This document shows, one piece after another, positions 14,700 to 28,799 of a stretch of DNA of 64,000 nt (positions are counted from its first letter, which is position 1; each line of letters opens with the position of its first letter). A program made the position numbers and the translations under genes. The stretch comes from Solenopsis invicta. Its lineage: Eukaryota > Arthropoda > Insecta > Hymenoptera > Formicidae. The notes below the pieces were generated by a model. That model had not been told where the DNA came from, made no database searches, and saw only the letters and a program-made list of their open reading frames with translations. The stretch covers positions 8,494,001 to 8,558,000 of the forward strand of contig NC_052665.1 in NCBI RefSeq assembly GCF_016802725.1, written 5' to 3'.

Positions 14700-17600
14700 A
14701 CGATATCAAAATTATATTAATTAAATGAAAGAACCGAAACACACTTCCGTCAGTTTCGTCATTGCTTTGCGATAATTCGAGTTTCGAAACAAATTCAAAA
14801 TTAATTAATTATATGTCAGTTACATGAAAGTTTAATTATTAATGTACCATATTAAAAATAATTTTCCTAGCGTATTGGCATAATATTATGTAATAAGCTA
14901 ATATGTTTATTTACGTTTAATATTTAACAAATAATATCTATTTTGCAAATATAATTTTGAAATTTAATATTGAATTTTTAATATTGAAAATATGAAGGCA
15001 ATCAAAACTTTATTAGCACAAAGATATATTCTCTTTATAAAAATAGGTAATATTGATGTATATATAAAAAAAAAATGTTACAAAAAAAGATAGACAAAAA
15101 TAATCGAAGTAAAACTAAGAAGGATACAGTTTTATTTTCAAGTAAGTACGCGGTGTCATATTATTATATTGTATTATTATAGATGTTGCATGTATTGATT
15201 AGTTAATTTTACACATCAGTTATTTCCAAAGTTTTTTGAAATACTTGAAATTCTTTTTTTTTAATATTATTGTTTTTTTGATGACTATTTTTAAAAAAGA
15301 GCTATTTTTAATAATTTTTTTTACATTTCTGTTATATTCTTGAGTAATTTATTTAATAGAGAAATTTATCCTATTATAATTTATCCTATTATAATTATAT
15401 CTAAATTTAATTTATGAGAGATAATACTTTAATTTAAAGGATTTAAATATTTCCAAAAAAATAATATAAAGCGGTAATTTGATATTGTTATAAATAAAAG
15501 GGTATAAATTTTTTAACGCAAATTTTAAATTTTATTATTTTTCTAAAACGAGATATTGTGATTTAAACATAAGATAATTTTTATTGTAAAGATTTTATTT
15601 AATTTTAAAGGTTCGAGGAACGAAACTAATTTTATTTTAATTAATTGAGAATATTTTAAAAAACTAGTCCGAGATATGCATCTTGCACTGATTTGAAACG
15701 GGAGAGTTTTAACTTTCAAAATAGATTTAGATCGTCTTGCTGTGATTATTCTGTGCAAAGATATCGATGTTATCGATCTGTGATCTCTATTTAGCGGAGT
15801 GTCCGGCACAAGCGCGTTTTGACGATAGCATATCGAATTCAAAATGCTTGACTGCACATATTTTCATACCTGTTTTTTAAGCCATATAACCGATAAATTA
15901 CATGCAAAAACTATTCGCGGCGCGTTCTTTCATGCATGGTGCGCGCACACCGGAATTTTAAAATACTATATAACTCCACGAAAAACTGATGCAGCAACAC
16001 ACGACAAAAATTGATCTACGTTTCGTGTTTTGTAGATACCTGTGTTGAATTATGATATTTGTGTACAAAGAATAAAACACGAAACAATAAAATGCAATTA
16101 ATAACTATAAAGAGAGGAAAGAGATATTAATAATGATTCCAAAATGGTATGTATGATAAAGAAAAGTTTTATCTGTTTTAGTGTCATTGTTACTCCAAAA
16201 ATGCTAATAGTGAATAATAAATGTAACAATAAAAATATGAGGTTATTTTTTTGGAAATAATAAAAAAAGGGATAAAAATAGCATTAAATGTAAATTCTGA
16301 AATGAAAAAGCGACATCAGATATATTTGTAAATTGCAATAGAGATTGCAAAATAGAACTCATTGCTGGAGTATTTTTCATTAATTCGGCAAAAGAATTAT
16401 TCTCATCATTAAATTGGTTTATTATTCTTTCATAATTATTGTTCAAAACGTATTAATAAAATAAAAAGAGAGATACATCATTAATTGCATTTATTAAACT
16501 TTTTGGTTATTAATATGTATGTTAACAATTTATATGATATTGATGATAAAGTGGAAGAAAATGATTTAAACGAGAATGAGGGAGCGTTTGATGAGATCGT
16601 CTATCAACGTTCCTAGATAGTGTTACTGGCTCATCGATTGCTCATTTATATGACCTGCATAGTCTCAAATGGCTCACACGCTCATAAATCATTCTCTCGG
16701 CTTTCAAGCATAATTAAGTATGATGGACAATCGATTTTCACTAACTTCAAAGCTCAAATAAGCCAAAAAGCGTGCTATAACTTAACGCCCGCATGACTAA
16801 AATTCATCTCATCAGAGAAATCTCTGTTCGTAGTAATTTACGTCACAATATAAAAACACATTATGTACAAAAAATTAGTAATAAAAAATTTACGTATAAT
16901 ATGTAACGATTACGAATTTAAAATCTAACATATTTTTCTATTAATTAAATTTCGCCATTATATTGTGTGTATATAAGGAAAAAATTATAATCAGTTTTTT
17001 AAATTGATTATATGAATTAATAGTTAATTTATAGCAGTATAAAAATAAATACTTTCTGATTTCGTCGTAGTGCGCTCCTTTTTTTATAATTTGAATCAAT
17101 AAATTTCTGATCGACATCTTTTATATTCTCGCCTTATATTTCAGAATTTTTACGATCATAAAGTAAAGAAGATTGTACTTTCATTATGCAAAACGTTAAA
17201 GTATAATCGAGTTTTCTGTCACGTCGATTATATCGAGCTCTAAGGTACGCCATTTCGGATCGCCAATTTCATTGGTTACACGTCTTAAGAAGTGACACAA
17301 ATAGAATACATTAAATTTCAATCGTATCTCTTCAAAGATGCGCGCGAAACAAATATATTCTTTTAAACAATGCTCGTAAAAAGTGACGCGTCAATTTTTT
17401 CTCAATTCGGTCTTTTTACGACAACTTCTAATACTCTCCTGTTTGAATTCCTCGACAATGCGCTGCGCCGGTCTGGGAATTCGGAGAGGAGATCCATTTA
17501 TCTATAGTTCAAATATACGATTAATCTCGCATACGCGGTGATAGCAAATTCGCTATTACCGGCTTCGTACGGGCTACTTCTGCCGGCGTGCCGAAACCAA

Positions 17601-18797
17601 TTATCCTTCCGCATTCAATTCCGAGGCTTTGCTTGGGAGTACGGGCGCTCTCGAAACGCCGTGTCAATCACTCGCCAATTAATCCCGGGAAATTATTGCT
17701 AGGATTGATTTACGCAGCCGGCGCGCACCTGACAAGCGAATCAAGCGCGTAAAGTGCACTTGCCTCCGACTTTGAGTAGTACAACGAGCTATGGGACTAC
17801 TGATATCATATAATATAGAGCTAGCTGTATTCACGTGCGATTGCTTTGAGCATTCCTCTCAATCTCCCTAAGATACATACATATAAAGAGATAAAAACAA
17901 TAGACGGAATCGCTTGTGAGCATAGTATAATAGATTCTTTAAAATATATATGAAGTATTTGAGCTGAATAAGACTCAGCACTAAATAAGGTTTATTTTTA
18001 AAAATATAAATAATTATTTTTAAATTTATCACTCAAAAACGCACTTTACCTTTAGAGAGCTATATGCTTAAAAAAATGTATCATAGGAAGTACGAAGAGA
18101 AAAAGAATTAGGATCAACAGCAACGCATCTCTGTTTGCAACAAAATATAATGACGCGGCTGTATGAGCCGTTTTTATCAAAATTCAACATGTAATAAATA
18201 TACATATATTATTGTACTAAATATACAAATGTACTAAATATACATATATTATTTTATTATAACATATTATTTAATACTTGAAAGGTTAGTAATTTTCAAA
18301 AATTGATTAAAGAAAATTGTGATGTTTGTAAAATAAAGAGATCTAAGACATCTAAAAGATGTTGTTTGTGCTATTAATAATTATTCTTTAATTGATTTAG
18401 AAGATAATGTTTATTCTGTTTATAAATACGTAATAATCTCAATATCTGACTTTAAGAAAACATTTTTTTGTTTATTTACAAATAAATTCTATATAATATA
18501 TTTTATTATTGTGAGTGAAATATAGATTTTATTCTCATTTACAAAGTTTATCTCAATATTCCCATAATTAGTTTTTGAAAACTAAATTAAGTGTGTCTTA
18601 TTTTGGCTCAAGTATTTTATATATTATTTTTCTCATTTATAGTAATATTTTTTTCATTTATAGTAAAATATATTTTATTTATTTCATAAATCTGCTAGTA
18701 AAACAACAACAAAAATTAAATATTAACGAAGTGATGATAGGACATATAAGTTAAAGAAATGAAAATTGTATTAGGAAAGGTTTTGGAGAGATAAATC
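14700..18797. other. AT-rich intergenic DNA, no gene called
   Basis: Mostly AT-rich, with a more balanced interval at 17300-17800. A short tandem TTTATCCTATTATAA lies near 15365-15396, and repeated TACTAAATATACATATATTAT units lie near 18195-18255. Small frames at 15543-15857 and 16243-16446 (minus strand) have no recognisable similarity. Confidence 0.4.
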
Positions 18798-18990
18798 AAA
18801 TTCGGAATTCGTGGCGATAGAACTAACACAGGTGCATCGTGTGTAAGTTAATATAATTAGCGTATAAACATTACATAAATTTCAGACGTTTCTACCCTAG
18901 TTTTGGATCATCTTCAGTGCGCGGGTACAAACTTCCATTCCACTTACGGAATCAACCTATGTTGGCTCTATCGGCACAAATTCCGAATTT
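18798..18990. mobile_element. MITE-like element with 36-bp terminal inverted repeats
   Basis: The left end AAATTCGGAATTCGTGGCGA matches the reverse complement of the right end over 36 bases with five mismatches. The 193-bp body has no coding frame. On the minus strand it contains GAAGATGATCCAAAACTAGG followed by GTAGAAACGTC, which resembles a GAAGATG...GAAACGT signature I associate with arthropod mobile-element ends (memory, unverified). Confidence 0.65.
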
Positions 18991-19739
18991 AAAGAAATAA
19001 GTTATTGAAATAATTTAGGAAAAATTTAATTACATTAATTGAATAATCATTAATTAAATAATTTAGTCGGATAAGATCTGGGGGTAATAATGTATTTTAC
19101 ATGAATATTTACCAGGTGTCTGCGACATCTATGCATGGATTAATATTCCAGACCGTCTAGACTGTAATATGTTGCGAGTCCATACGCATGTTAGTTATAA
19201 AGAGGAGTCTTTGTATGTTTCAAATAATCATTTATAAATCTTTAGGCCTGAAAGTGGATTTTATTTATTTATAAACCTAATTAACTTTAAAAAATTTTTA
19301 CAACAAATGATTACAATTCTATTACAACGTCTAATAGATACAATTCATATATACAAATATAGTTGTGCATATATATATATATATATACATCAAATACAAA
19401 TTACAATTCTCATGAAAAACTCATTAAAAGAGACATTAAAATCAAACGTAAAATAAAAAGCGAATTTGAATATCGTGTACATCAACTCGAACAGGCGCGT
19501 AATACTTTTTCATTATAATTAAAAAGTTGCAAATCTCTTACAGTAAATTGCATCTTATTTATCGTATTATTGAGATAAATTGGTGTCTCAAGTAATACAA
19601 TGCAATACAATTCGAAATTCTGATAGAAGAAGCATCTTCTCTCGCATAAACAATTAAAATCGTTGAATGCACCTGCTTCTCTGCGCGGAAATGCAATTGT
19701 AACTGGAAAATAATTTTTTTTCCTTTATTTGACGTTCGG
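18991..19739. other. AT-rich intergenic, nothing recognised
   Basis: Contains a short (AT)n tract at 19369-19387 and no supported gene. Confidence 0.4.
19369..19387. repeat. (AT)n microsatellite
   Basis: About nine AT units. Confidence 0.9.
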
Positions 19740-20430
19740 CAGGATTCGCCGCGTTCCATTCACCCGCGGCTATAATTATCCGCGTTTCCGTTCCGCGATT
19801 CCGAAAATCGAGCGATTCGCGGAGCACGATCGAAGTTGATAACGATCACCCGCGTAAAGTTGAGAAGTCAAAAAGTCGATCGTACGAGTATACGTAGCGT
19901 GCAGATGGTATGGGTAAGGCGAGCATTCGCGCGCGCGTGTGAGCGAGCCGAACGAGGCGAGCGAGCAGCCGCGATAAAGTTTGCGCGATATTTCGCCTTC
20001 GGGTTCGTCCAAGTGAAGTCGAAGGAGAGAGAGGTTGAAGGTGGTGCGGAATAGGGGTGGTCGCCGGGGGGGTGCGGCGTCGGTCGAAGGCGCCCGGCGA
20101 TTGCTACCGTGCTGGATTCCCTCCCAGTCAGTTAAGTCGAATCAATTGGAAAAGTTCGATTTCCCCCTCGTTTAGAGGCGCCGCGTTCCGCGGGATCGCC
20201 GCCGCGCGCGGCTTTCCCTTTGGTTTAAAGTAGCGATAGATCAGAGGCTGCTTCCGCGCGGAAGCCCGCGAAAGCCCGAAACTTGGCCGCACGCAGCCTT
20301 CCGGTCCCCGGTCTGCTTCCTCCCGCTTTGCGGCTTTCTTCGAAACATAAAAGAAGACCGGGCGCAAAATCGATGGGATCGTGCGCCGACATGCGCCTTC
20401 CAGACTCTACGCTCCACAAACCATCGTCCC
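19740..20430. other. CpG-rich island, possible regulatory region
   Basis: A sharp switch from AT-rich to CpG-rich DNA with repeated GAGCGAGC/GAGGCGAG motifs. It might be a promoter or enhancer, but no exon, start or splice pattern supports a transcript. Confidence 0.3.
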
Positions 20431-22395
20431 TAAATACAAGACTAATAGAATTAAATTTCAGATTTGTTTGGAAAAATTTTGTCCATCAAAATTTGCACCG
20501 ACTGAAATTCTTTTTCAAGAGCGGCGCGAGAAGAATTGACTTGTAGCGATTTGAGACTGAACTATCCACCTGAAAGCACGAAATGGAAAAAATTGTTACG
20601 GGCGCTTTGTTTTATATCGCGGCGAGAGCAATTTCGTTATTACATTTTACCGCAATTGGTTAAAATTCGTTTACCGCTTCGCGCGAAATCGGCTTAAAAC
20701 GGCTCGACCGATCGCGCAGCATGGGACTGTAGCCGCGTGTTATTCCAGTGTAACGAGGTTCAGGATTGCTTTTAAATTTCAATGCAATTTGCTTTCAATT
20801 TTCTAGATAAGTACTTCACGGTTTAAACGACATACCACTGTAACTCGGCCATTCGAATTTAACTTTATCAAAGCAAAAACTGCAACTTCTATTTTGGCAT
20901 CTATATAACTGACTTGCAATTAGGTAATCGGATACTAATCATTCATTCCGCACCTGTGGAAGCAACAACCGTTTCGTCGCTGTTACATGTAAAATTAAAT
21001 GGTAATTTCTTAGATTTACTTTTTCGTTGGTGTTTACGCTAAAGTACTTTTTACTCTGGAAACAACGATATTACGGCGTTGCGTGTACATTTTCCAGCGA
21101 AAGATTTTTATGCGAGCGCGAGTAATACGCCGTTAATATGATTAAGTGGATATACGTGATATCCCTTTTAACAATGCAGCTCAGTGCGACGAATGCGTGA
21201 GAATTTCAATTTTCTATATCGGGGGCGTCATAATTTCATTATCGCGTATCATGAACGGCGAAATTTCAATTATCCGCCGTGTGAGAGGATCTCGTTTAAA
21301 GTGATTTTATCCGTGCGACTGTGACAAAATGTCCGAGAGCGCGCGCGCGCGGCTGGGTAGATTTGCTGACTACCTACATCGGTTCACATAAAACAATATC
21401 CGCGAGTCCAATAAGAAACGTCTATATACGTTTGACAGAGAAATACGAAGCGCCGTGTATCGCCCGATGCAATAATGTGCAATGTTGGCCGTTATAGAGA
21501 CTTGTCGGATGTTGGACAAAGTGGAAAGGAAGACAGAAGTGGGGAAAATAGCGATGAACAAGAAAGAAGTGGTCGATTGCAGGACGCAAGAAACGAAGAG
21601 TTCCTCGCTACACGTCTACCGGCAATATTTTTATTAGGTCAAACGTGCCGAACGTGACAACGATATCGTGCGATATAACGTTTATGTTGGATTAACGGTG
21701 GTTCGCTGAATTAGCTCGCGTAACTATTATTACGAACACCAACCCTGGCTGCCATGGGCGCTACGATCGCCATTATCATCGTCGCGCTGGCTGCATAGGG
21801 ACCGTAATTTTCAGCTCGTTGACTTCCGCTGATTCTCCGCGTCCGTTTTCGTTCCGTATTTTTCTCGACCGCAGCGGCGAGCCTTTGCCCGTCTCCGCGT
21901 TGCGAACGGCGCGAAAGTTCACGAAAACGCCGCTTACAGCGATTTCTGCGACGCACCGATCGTCCCTCATCCTGCCGTCCCTCCCTTGTCACCGAGTGAT
22001 TTGTGCCGTTCGATCCGCCGCTTGACAAAACAAGTCGTTACGCCACTGCGAGAACGGCTGACCCGTGCATGTCGCTATCTACTAGCCGCTCCTCTCTGTC
22101 GCGACTCGTAAAAGGGGCGACGTTTATCTCGCCGGTGTGGTCGCAGTCGTCAAAAAGTTCGACTCTCGTTTCTCTCTTATCCCACGAACCACCAAACCCC
22201 GTCGTTAAAACGCCCCTCCCCTGCGCGCGTCACATCCAGGAATCTCTCTTGTTTGCGTTCTAGTTTGTAAGAATTTTAGCTGAAAGTTTGGCCAAAGCGG
22301 AATAAAAATTCGTACAAGCGAGTAAAACTAGGCAAAACATTGTACTAATTTCTTTATTGAATCGAATAAAAACTTTCCTAGGTCAAAGTATACGT

Positions 22396-22413
22396 CGGTC
22401 TTTCGAAAGACCG
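22396..22413. repeat. Perfect 18-bp palindrome CGGTCTTTCGAAAGACCG
   Basis: Self-complementary without a spacer. It could be a protein-binding dyad or chance. Confidence 0.7.
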
Positions 22414-24894
22414 GCAATAAATTTTACATGTTAGTATTTTACAAAAACCTGTAAATATTGTACAAGATATTTGTTGTCTTTCCGTTTCTTTTTGACTTTT
22501 TTTGTTTATCTCCAAAGTTTATCGAAGTAAATGGGTATTTTTTTATCTGCATAAAAAAAAGATTTTAATAGTTATAATGTGCGGGTTTAAGTATTTGTTA
22601 GGATTAATTTCAAACGAGGAGGGTCATTGGACGCTACACGTTACACGATCATATAACTTGCATTTTACCGAAAAATTTGCAGCATTGCCAAGAGGCTTGA
22701 TTTTCACAAACCATCTGTCTGCTGTTTTTCTGCTATGGACATGTCACCGTGCAGCCTCGTAGAGTATCGAAACATGCCTGTTGACGACAGGATTAAATAG
22801 CGGTAACGAGTCCGAGGTACAACGAGAGCTTTCATTTGTAGTGCACACTTCTACGATCACGCCGGCGGCGTGTCAGTTAAAATTTAAATATCCATAATGT
22901 CCGCGACAGTTTTCGCCTTTGTTTAAAATAGTAGCGAATTATAATCATTCGTCTCTACCAATACTGAATCTCCCGCAATTTTCTCCGTGTGTTCTCTCGT
23001 TAATTAAGAGACAGCCAAAAATGAAGCAATCTCGCCCGGCGAACCAATTCTCAAACGGAATTCGCGATGAGCGCTCCGACGCGACGGCGGGAGTGATTTT
23101 CCTCTGTTCGGTGAAAAATTCTCGGGTGTCGGTTCACGGTTCGTTTAACAGATTCCACGCCTATTTCGCGGCCTCCCGATAAATTTAGAAATCGGTCGGA
23201 GAATTTGATGCCGGACCCCTGAGGACAGACGTAGGTGGTGGGTGACTGCGGGGATTATTCTTCTTTCATTAAATCCCGGACAATTCACGACGGTCGCTTT
23301 GTTTAAAGCACAATGAGACCGTAGATGCGGTGCAGTCAGTGGGCGTGGTAACACGACACGGTCGAAGATCGAGATGACTTCGACCGGAGCCTTAAGAACT
23401 AGGAGCTTCCTTCGTCGCGCGTTGCGATCTTGGGAGCCACTGAGGGACGACGATAAGGACGGAAGTCGAAGACAATGCCAAATTCGAATTGAGAATTTCC
23501 GTCTTCGTGAGTAAGAAAAGTAGTCGTCGCGTCACAGAAAATACATTTTATGGCATCGTTATATCGTACGATATCGCCATAAATTATTTATGACATTTTA
23601 GCAGCATTAATTAGATGTTATAGCAAAGAGAGAATATTAGGATTATTAATGAATTATTAATTTTACTGAAAATCATTAAAAAGTTATTAAGATGTCATAA
23701 ATATTAAAAAATTTGAATTTTTTAGCTACTTTTTTTCTTAGACATCTTGTTACAAGGAAACATTAATTTCGTTCCAAAAATTAACTTTGCCACATGATCA
23801 TTCGGCTTTGGCTACTTAATAGTAATACAATAATTTGTAGTAGATGATATTGGACATTTCCTTGTTCCTTCCTCGGATCAAAGGGATCTACGAAGGATAC
23901 CGAGGAGGTACTGTATACAGTAGGTCACAGTCCAAGCTCTTGATAACTATATCACCCGCTATTGCAACCCTTGACAGCGCCAAGGTCTTCCTTTGAACCC
24001 TCCAAGTTTCCTCATGAATTCTCGAAGTACCTGCTACGAAGACCATCGAGAAGCGATATATCGCGATATACGGCAGCTCCTAGCACGCAGCTGAGCCTCT
24101 GGCCGGCATCGTCGCTCGGCGGAGCGGATAATACGGTTTTAACGAACTGTTTTCCATAATGCAAGTAAAGCATTATCAGGCCGTTGAGTGTAGTAGAGTC
24201 GTATACCGTGGGATAGTGAAAGCCGTTATCCTTAACGCTTAGATCCTTGTACCTCGAGGATGGCATTATAAATTTCGCCACTCATCCAATATAGTAAAAA
24301 AAGGAGGAGAGTGAAAAAAAAACATCCGTGCATGGAAGAGATGGTTGGTGTAAAAAAAAACTCGAAGACGAACGAAGAGGGTGGTCAAGGGATAATTTCG
24401 TAAGCGAACAGTAACTATAGAGAGAAGCGGAAAATTGAAAATTGAAGTAAAACGAGTAAAGCTATTGTAAACATATACGACGCGAGTTTTTTGTTTTGTA
24501 TAATTTATGCTCTCTACAGAATGATGAACAGCGATAAAGGGAGAGAGAAAAAATTAAATTCAAGCTGTTAAAAATATATTAAGGATAAAAATGTAATTAA
24601 CGTGACGCCATTCTGTCAACGTGATCTTATTTCATTCTTGATCCTTTCGTTCCTCGTATTCTTACTTCTGAAATTTCATTGGCGAGGAGATAAAAAGGTA
24701 AAATGGCGTATGTAAATTTAACAAGCGACATTTAACAAGATTTACCGAGCTAAAGCCAGAAACACAGCGAGAACTCGTACTGGGATTCGAAAAATGTCAA
24801 CGGACTACGATTCGGATGCTCCGAGCGCAAGACAAATGACGGTTAAAACGGGAATTGCGGCTATCGTGAAGTTAAATCGATGTGCGGCTGACTG

Positions 24895-25203
24895 GTTTCG
24901 AATAGTGATTTTTTAATGTTATATCTGCGATGCTGGAAATACGGGTCGTGGCAGGTCGATATCTCTATAATGCATCGGCGGGGCTAACCGATTTCCATTG
25001 GTTACTTCGCGCACAGCACGGAGGATAGCAGTGCATGAATCATTCCGCATGATGGAAACACGGGGAAGAGAACAAAAGTGGCGAGCGGACAATGATACGC
25101 TAATCATGAGCGGAGAATGTCACGGTGGGAGAATTATACCGGAGAGCGTTGCGTTAATGGATCACGGGCCAGATCATTAGTTTCGAATGCTGATTTTTTA
25201 ATG
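24895..25203. repeat. Spaced direct repeat, 24 bases
   Basis: GTTTCGAAT(AG/GC)TGATTTTTTAATG occurs at 24895-24918 and 25180-25203 with two mismatches, flanking about 260 bases of non-coding DNA. Confidence 0.75.
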
Positions 25204-27652
25204 CGCAGTTCAGTTCTAAATTGATGCTTCGTTCGCAAGCGTCGGATAATTAAACGAATAAAAAGAGGCGGCAAGGATACCCTGTCACCGCTTCAGTTGA
25301 TCTTAATCCACATTACGAATATAGCAGGTATAGGAATAGCTTTTCTTTACAGGTCAATTCTTTTAGGAGCAATATAAGACGGGTATAATAGGTATTTTTA
25401 TCGCAGAGGTCTTTTAATTGCCGAGGAAAAGAAAGAGTCTGTTGCCGTTAGATATTATTAGCAAAACAGCGTGAATAACCATACTCCCTGAACTAATAAT
25501 ACAGTTTCTACGCAGTGCGTTATTATTTCGCAACAAATATCGAGAGAGTAGTATAAGTAGAAATTAATGAATTACACATAACACGGTTGCGTCAAATATT
25601 TTAACTCGGTTGCAAATGTGCTATTATTAATGCGAATCAAAAGTACTAATGCGGGTATACAGTGCGCGATAGCGTGGCGCATTGTAATGTGAGGGTTTCT
25701 AACAAAACAATATTGGGTTTTGTATTCGTATATACATATACATATACACACGTATACAGGTTTCCAGAAAGAGTAAAGTGAATTAAGCGGCACAGAGCTT
25801 CGCGGATAAACTCCCATGCATATATATCCGCGGCACAAATATGAAACGAATATAAACTAGCGTATACCGCACGTGCAAATATTCGCGTGATGCGCGCGAA
25901 AGAATAAACATTCGGCGCTCTCCCCCCTCTCCCCTCCCCTTCCCTCCTACCTGTGCGCAACAATTCGGCGCTCGAACAGTTCGTAATAGTGTAATTCATT
26001 AATTAAAGCGGATCGGGCATTTCCATTAAAAGTTGGATAGTGGCCGCGGATAACTGAAATATTCACAAAGGATGTCGGCGCGCAAAGGTAGAGCGATAAA
26101 GACGACCATAAACCGCCGCTTTGATGGCAATTGCGTTTTACAGTTTACGCTACGCACTCAGGTATCGCTCGTTATCATCGATACGTGCCGTCAATGGTTC
26201 ACCGCCCAGTCTAGTAGTCCCGGAATACGTTTTATTCAACGGCGACAGCAAAGCACCGTTGATTGTAACCACTTATGGTACACGCGCGAACCATCAAGCG
26301 ATAATCGAACTCAATCTCCGTATCGACGCGATATATATACATATATATCTTTGATCGGCCTTTGGTACGGCTAACAAGGTTAAGATCAATAGACTCGCGT
26401 CGATTTAATACGACCCGTCAAACCCCTGGCCCGAGCTGGTCCGAGCGCGCGACGTGTCGATATATCGCTTTATCGGATTAGATTTTGAAATTGAATTCCG
26501 CATGAGTTTAGGAATCTTGGATTCAAGATGCAATCTTTGCAAGTCAAATCGATTTTTCCAGCTCGTGCCTTTCGCGATACTCTTTTTTTCCTTTCCGTAA
26601 GAATACTGACGAGAACTGAAATTCTACGCTTTCCGTATCACTGAACTTTGTTCGGTTTCGCCGGCGAGTACTGAACGCGAACGTACGTCTCCGTGTGCAC
26701 GTAAAAGATAAAATCACGTAAATATTGTGGGAATGGCATTGCAGAAACGTACATTACGTCATAAGCGAGCGTTCTTTAAATACTACGAACACTGCTACCG
26801 ATGAGGCGTGTCGATTTCAGAGCGGCTTTACATCCAACCCCGTTTGAGAGAACATCGTATGTACGTTTCCCACGACCTTTCCTGCATAACAGTTCGACCG
26901 CGTAAAGCGCGGTAACATTGCAAAGCGCAGCTTTGAAGTCAATCGGCCCACGTCACGGAGTTCCGAACAAGTCTACGTCCGAGAAAGTAATGTTCGACGC
27001 GGTATCGTTCCAATGACGTCACAATGGATCAAGAACCGCATCGCGACAATATCTCGCTGGCAAGACGATGCCAATGACGCAAGCGTCTGTCCTAAGTCGG
27101 ACACCTCGATGACGTTAGTCAGCTAGGGGTCTATAGCCGCTACATATGTAAGCCGCGAAGTCTGTAATCGCACGTACCTAATTATTCAAACGGTGAATAT
27201 ACACCACCATTAAGGTTGTTTTATCGATCGGGTGATGCACGAACGACGGGAGGGCTCGATAGCACATTGTTCGCCGTCGCTCCGGGCGTCGATTCAATCC
27301 TTCTTCTCGCGGTCCGCTGATTGCATTTTGCGCGTCACGAAATCGCAAATTTCATGCCTCCCTCCGCCGAGAGCATCGGCGAACCGGAAGGCATCCGTGA
27401 TCAGTTGTCTACGACGAGAATTGGACTTACCTGTGGTTTCCCGACTTGCGTACCTTGCTATCCTTCCTCCATTATTTGAACGAAGACTCGAGTAAAGAAG
27501 TCTATAAGTAGCCCATCTTTTAAATAAAATAAAACTTTATGTGTATCAAATGTCTATCTTTGAAGTACTACTTACAATTTATAATGCTTCTTACGTAGAC
27601 TTACGAGATCTAGGGCACATGGGATGTAAATTAAAAACATACAGATCAATCA

Positions 27653-27674
27653 TTTATTAAAGCAAAACTTTATT
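27653..27674 (-). terminator. Two AATAAA poly(A) hexamers, candidate Sema2a 3' end
   Basis: The forward strand has TTTATT at 27653-27658 and 27669-27674, giving two AATAAA hexamers 16 bases apart on the minus strand in an AT-rich transition. They are the first canonical hexamers I see downstream of the stop codon on that strand. Assignment to this gene is inference. Confidence 0.3.
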
Positions 27675-28799
27675 ATAGCAATAGTGAACAATGGATAACT
27701 ATTAAAGATTTTTAACATGTTTTTTTTGATAAAAATAGCGATTGGATGTTTAGGTTTAGGTAATAGGTGAATATCTAAAAGGGTCTCTTATCGTACGAAA
27801 TTCTTTGAACTAAAAATTACCTACGGTCGTGTCATTAACGATGATAATCGCACATACGTGTCGATAAGTCTGAATTTTTAGGCGGCGCGTACCGTGAATC
27901 GATCGATCGTGTATCGCATACAATTTTGTGCAACGCAGATTGAAATTACATCGACATATTCAACGCGATCCAAACAGCTGCGGAGATTTATGAGACAGCA
28001 CTCCTCATGATGTAAACTATAAACTTGATATAAATTTGATTCCTTTTACCCCAGGTGAAATTTCGATATATTTCGCGCGAAGGTTTCGAAAACCTTCATC
28101 CCGATCGGAAAAGTACTGAGCTCGCGTTGTGGACAAGCGCAGGATGACGCGTGTGGCCGAATTGATTTAATCGATAAACATATCGCCCGGTGCGAACAAA
28201 CAGAACGTTTGGCAGGGCGCTTGGAGGAAGATCGATATTCACGATTACGTTCCATAAACAAAACTGCCGATGCGCCGATGCGGCGATGCACGCCGTGGCA
28301 GTACGGTGGCGTTACCTCGAGCGGTGCGGATCCGTCCCTTACGCCGTACGGCTAAATTGAATTCCCCTAAGCGGTATATCGGCTCCTACGAGCTTCGGAA
28401 CGACTCACGGCGCGCTACCGCCCGGCCCTAATTTCCACCCTTGATCGCTCTGCTGTCGACAGGAACGAGCAGAATGCAAAAAAGAAGCGAACCGAAAGAA
28501 CGAAGAAAAATACGGCGATGATGAAGGATGAGTTTTCCACGATACGAATAGACTATTAATCTCGCGTGCGCGCGAGTTCGCTCCAATTTTCTGCTTTAAG
28601 GCAAGATATATCCGTAAAAAAAGGGGGAAAGAAAAACGGGAGAAAAACAGCGCGCCGGTGACACGGGAGCGGAAAGAAAGGCGGGCGAAATTAAGAGGAA
28701 ATCGGTCAACGGATCATTCCCGCTCTTCCGCGTTCGTAATCTTCGGGATAAAAAAGTAAAGGATACACGCAGCGCCATGTGTAGCAAATCCTTTCCTGT

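Larger units (their letters stand above)
20431..27639. other. Intergenic, no gene seen
   Basis: Includes another CpG-rich patch (21700-22260), an 18-bp perfect palindrome at 22396-22413 and a spaced direct repeat at 24895/25180. The open frames lack domains. Confidence 0.4.

Noticed and set aside
21752..21796. Tiny hydrophobic peptide frame MGATIAIIIVALAA
   Set aside because: It looks like a signal peptide but ends in a stop after 14 codons with no splice donor before it.
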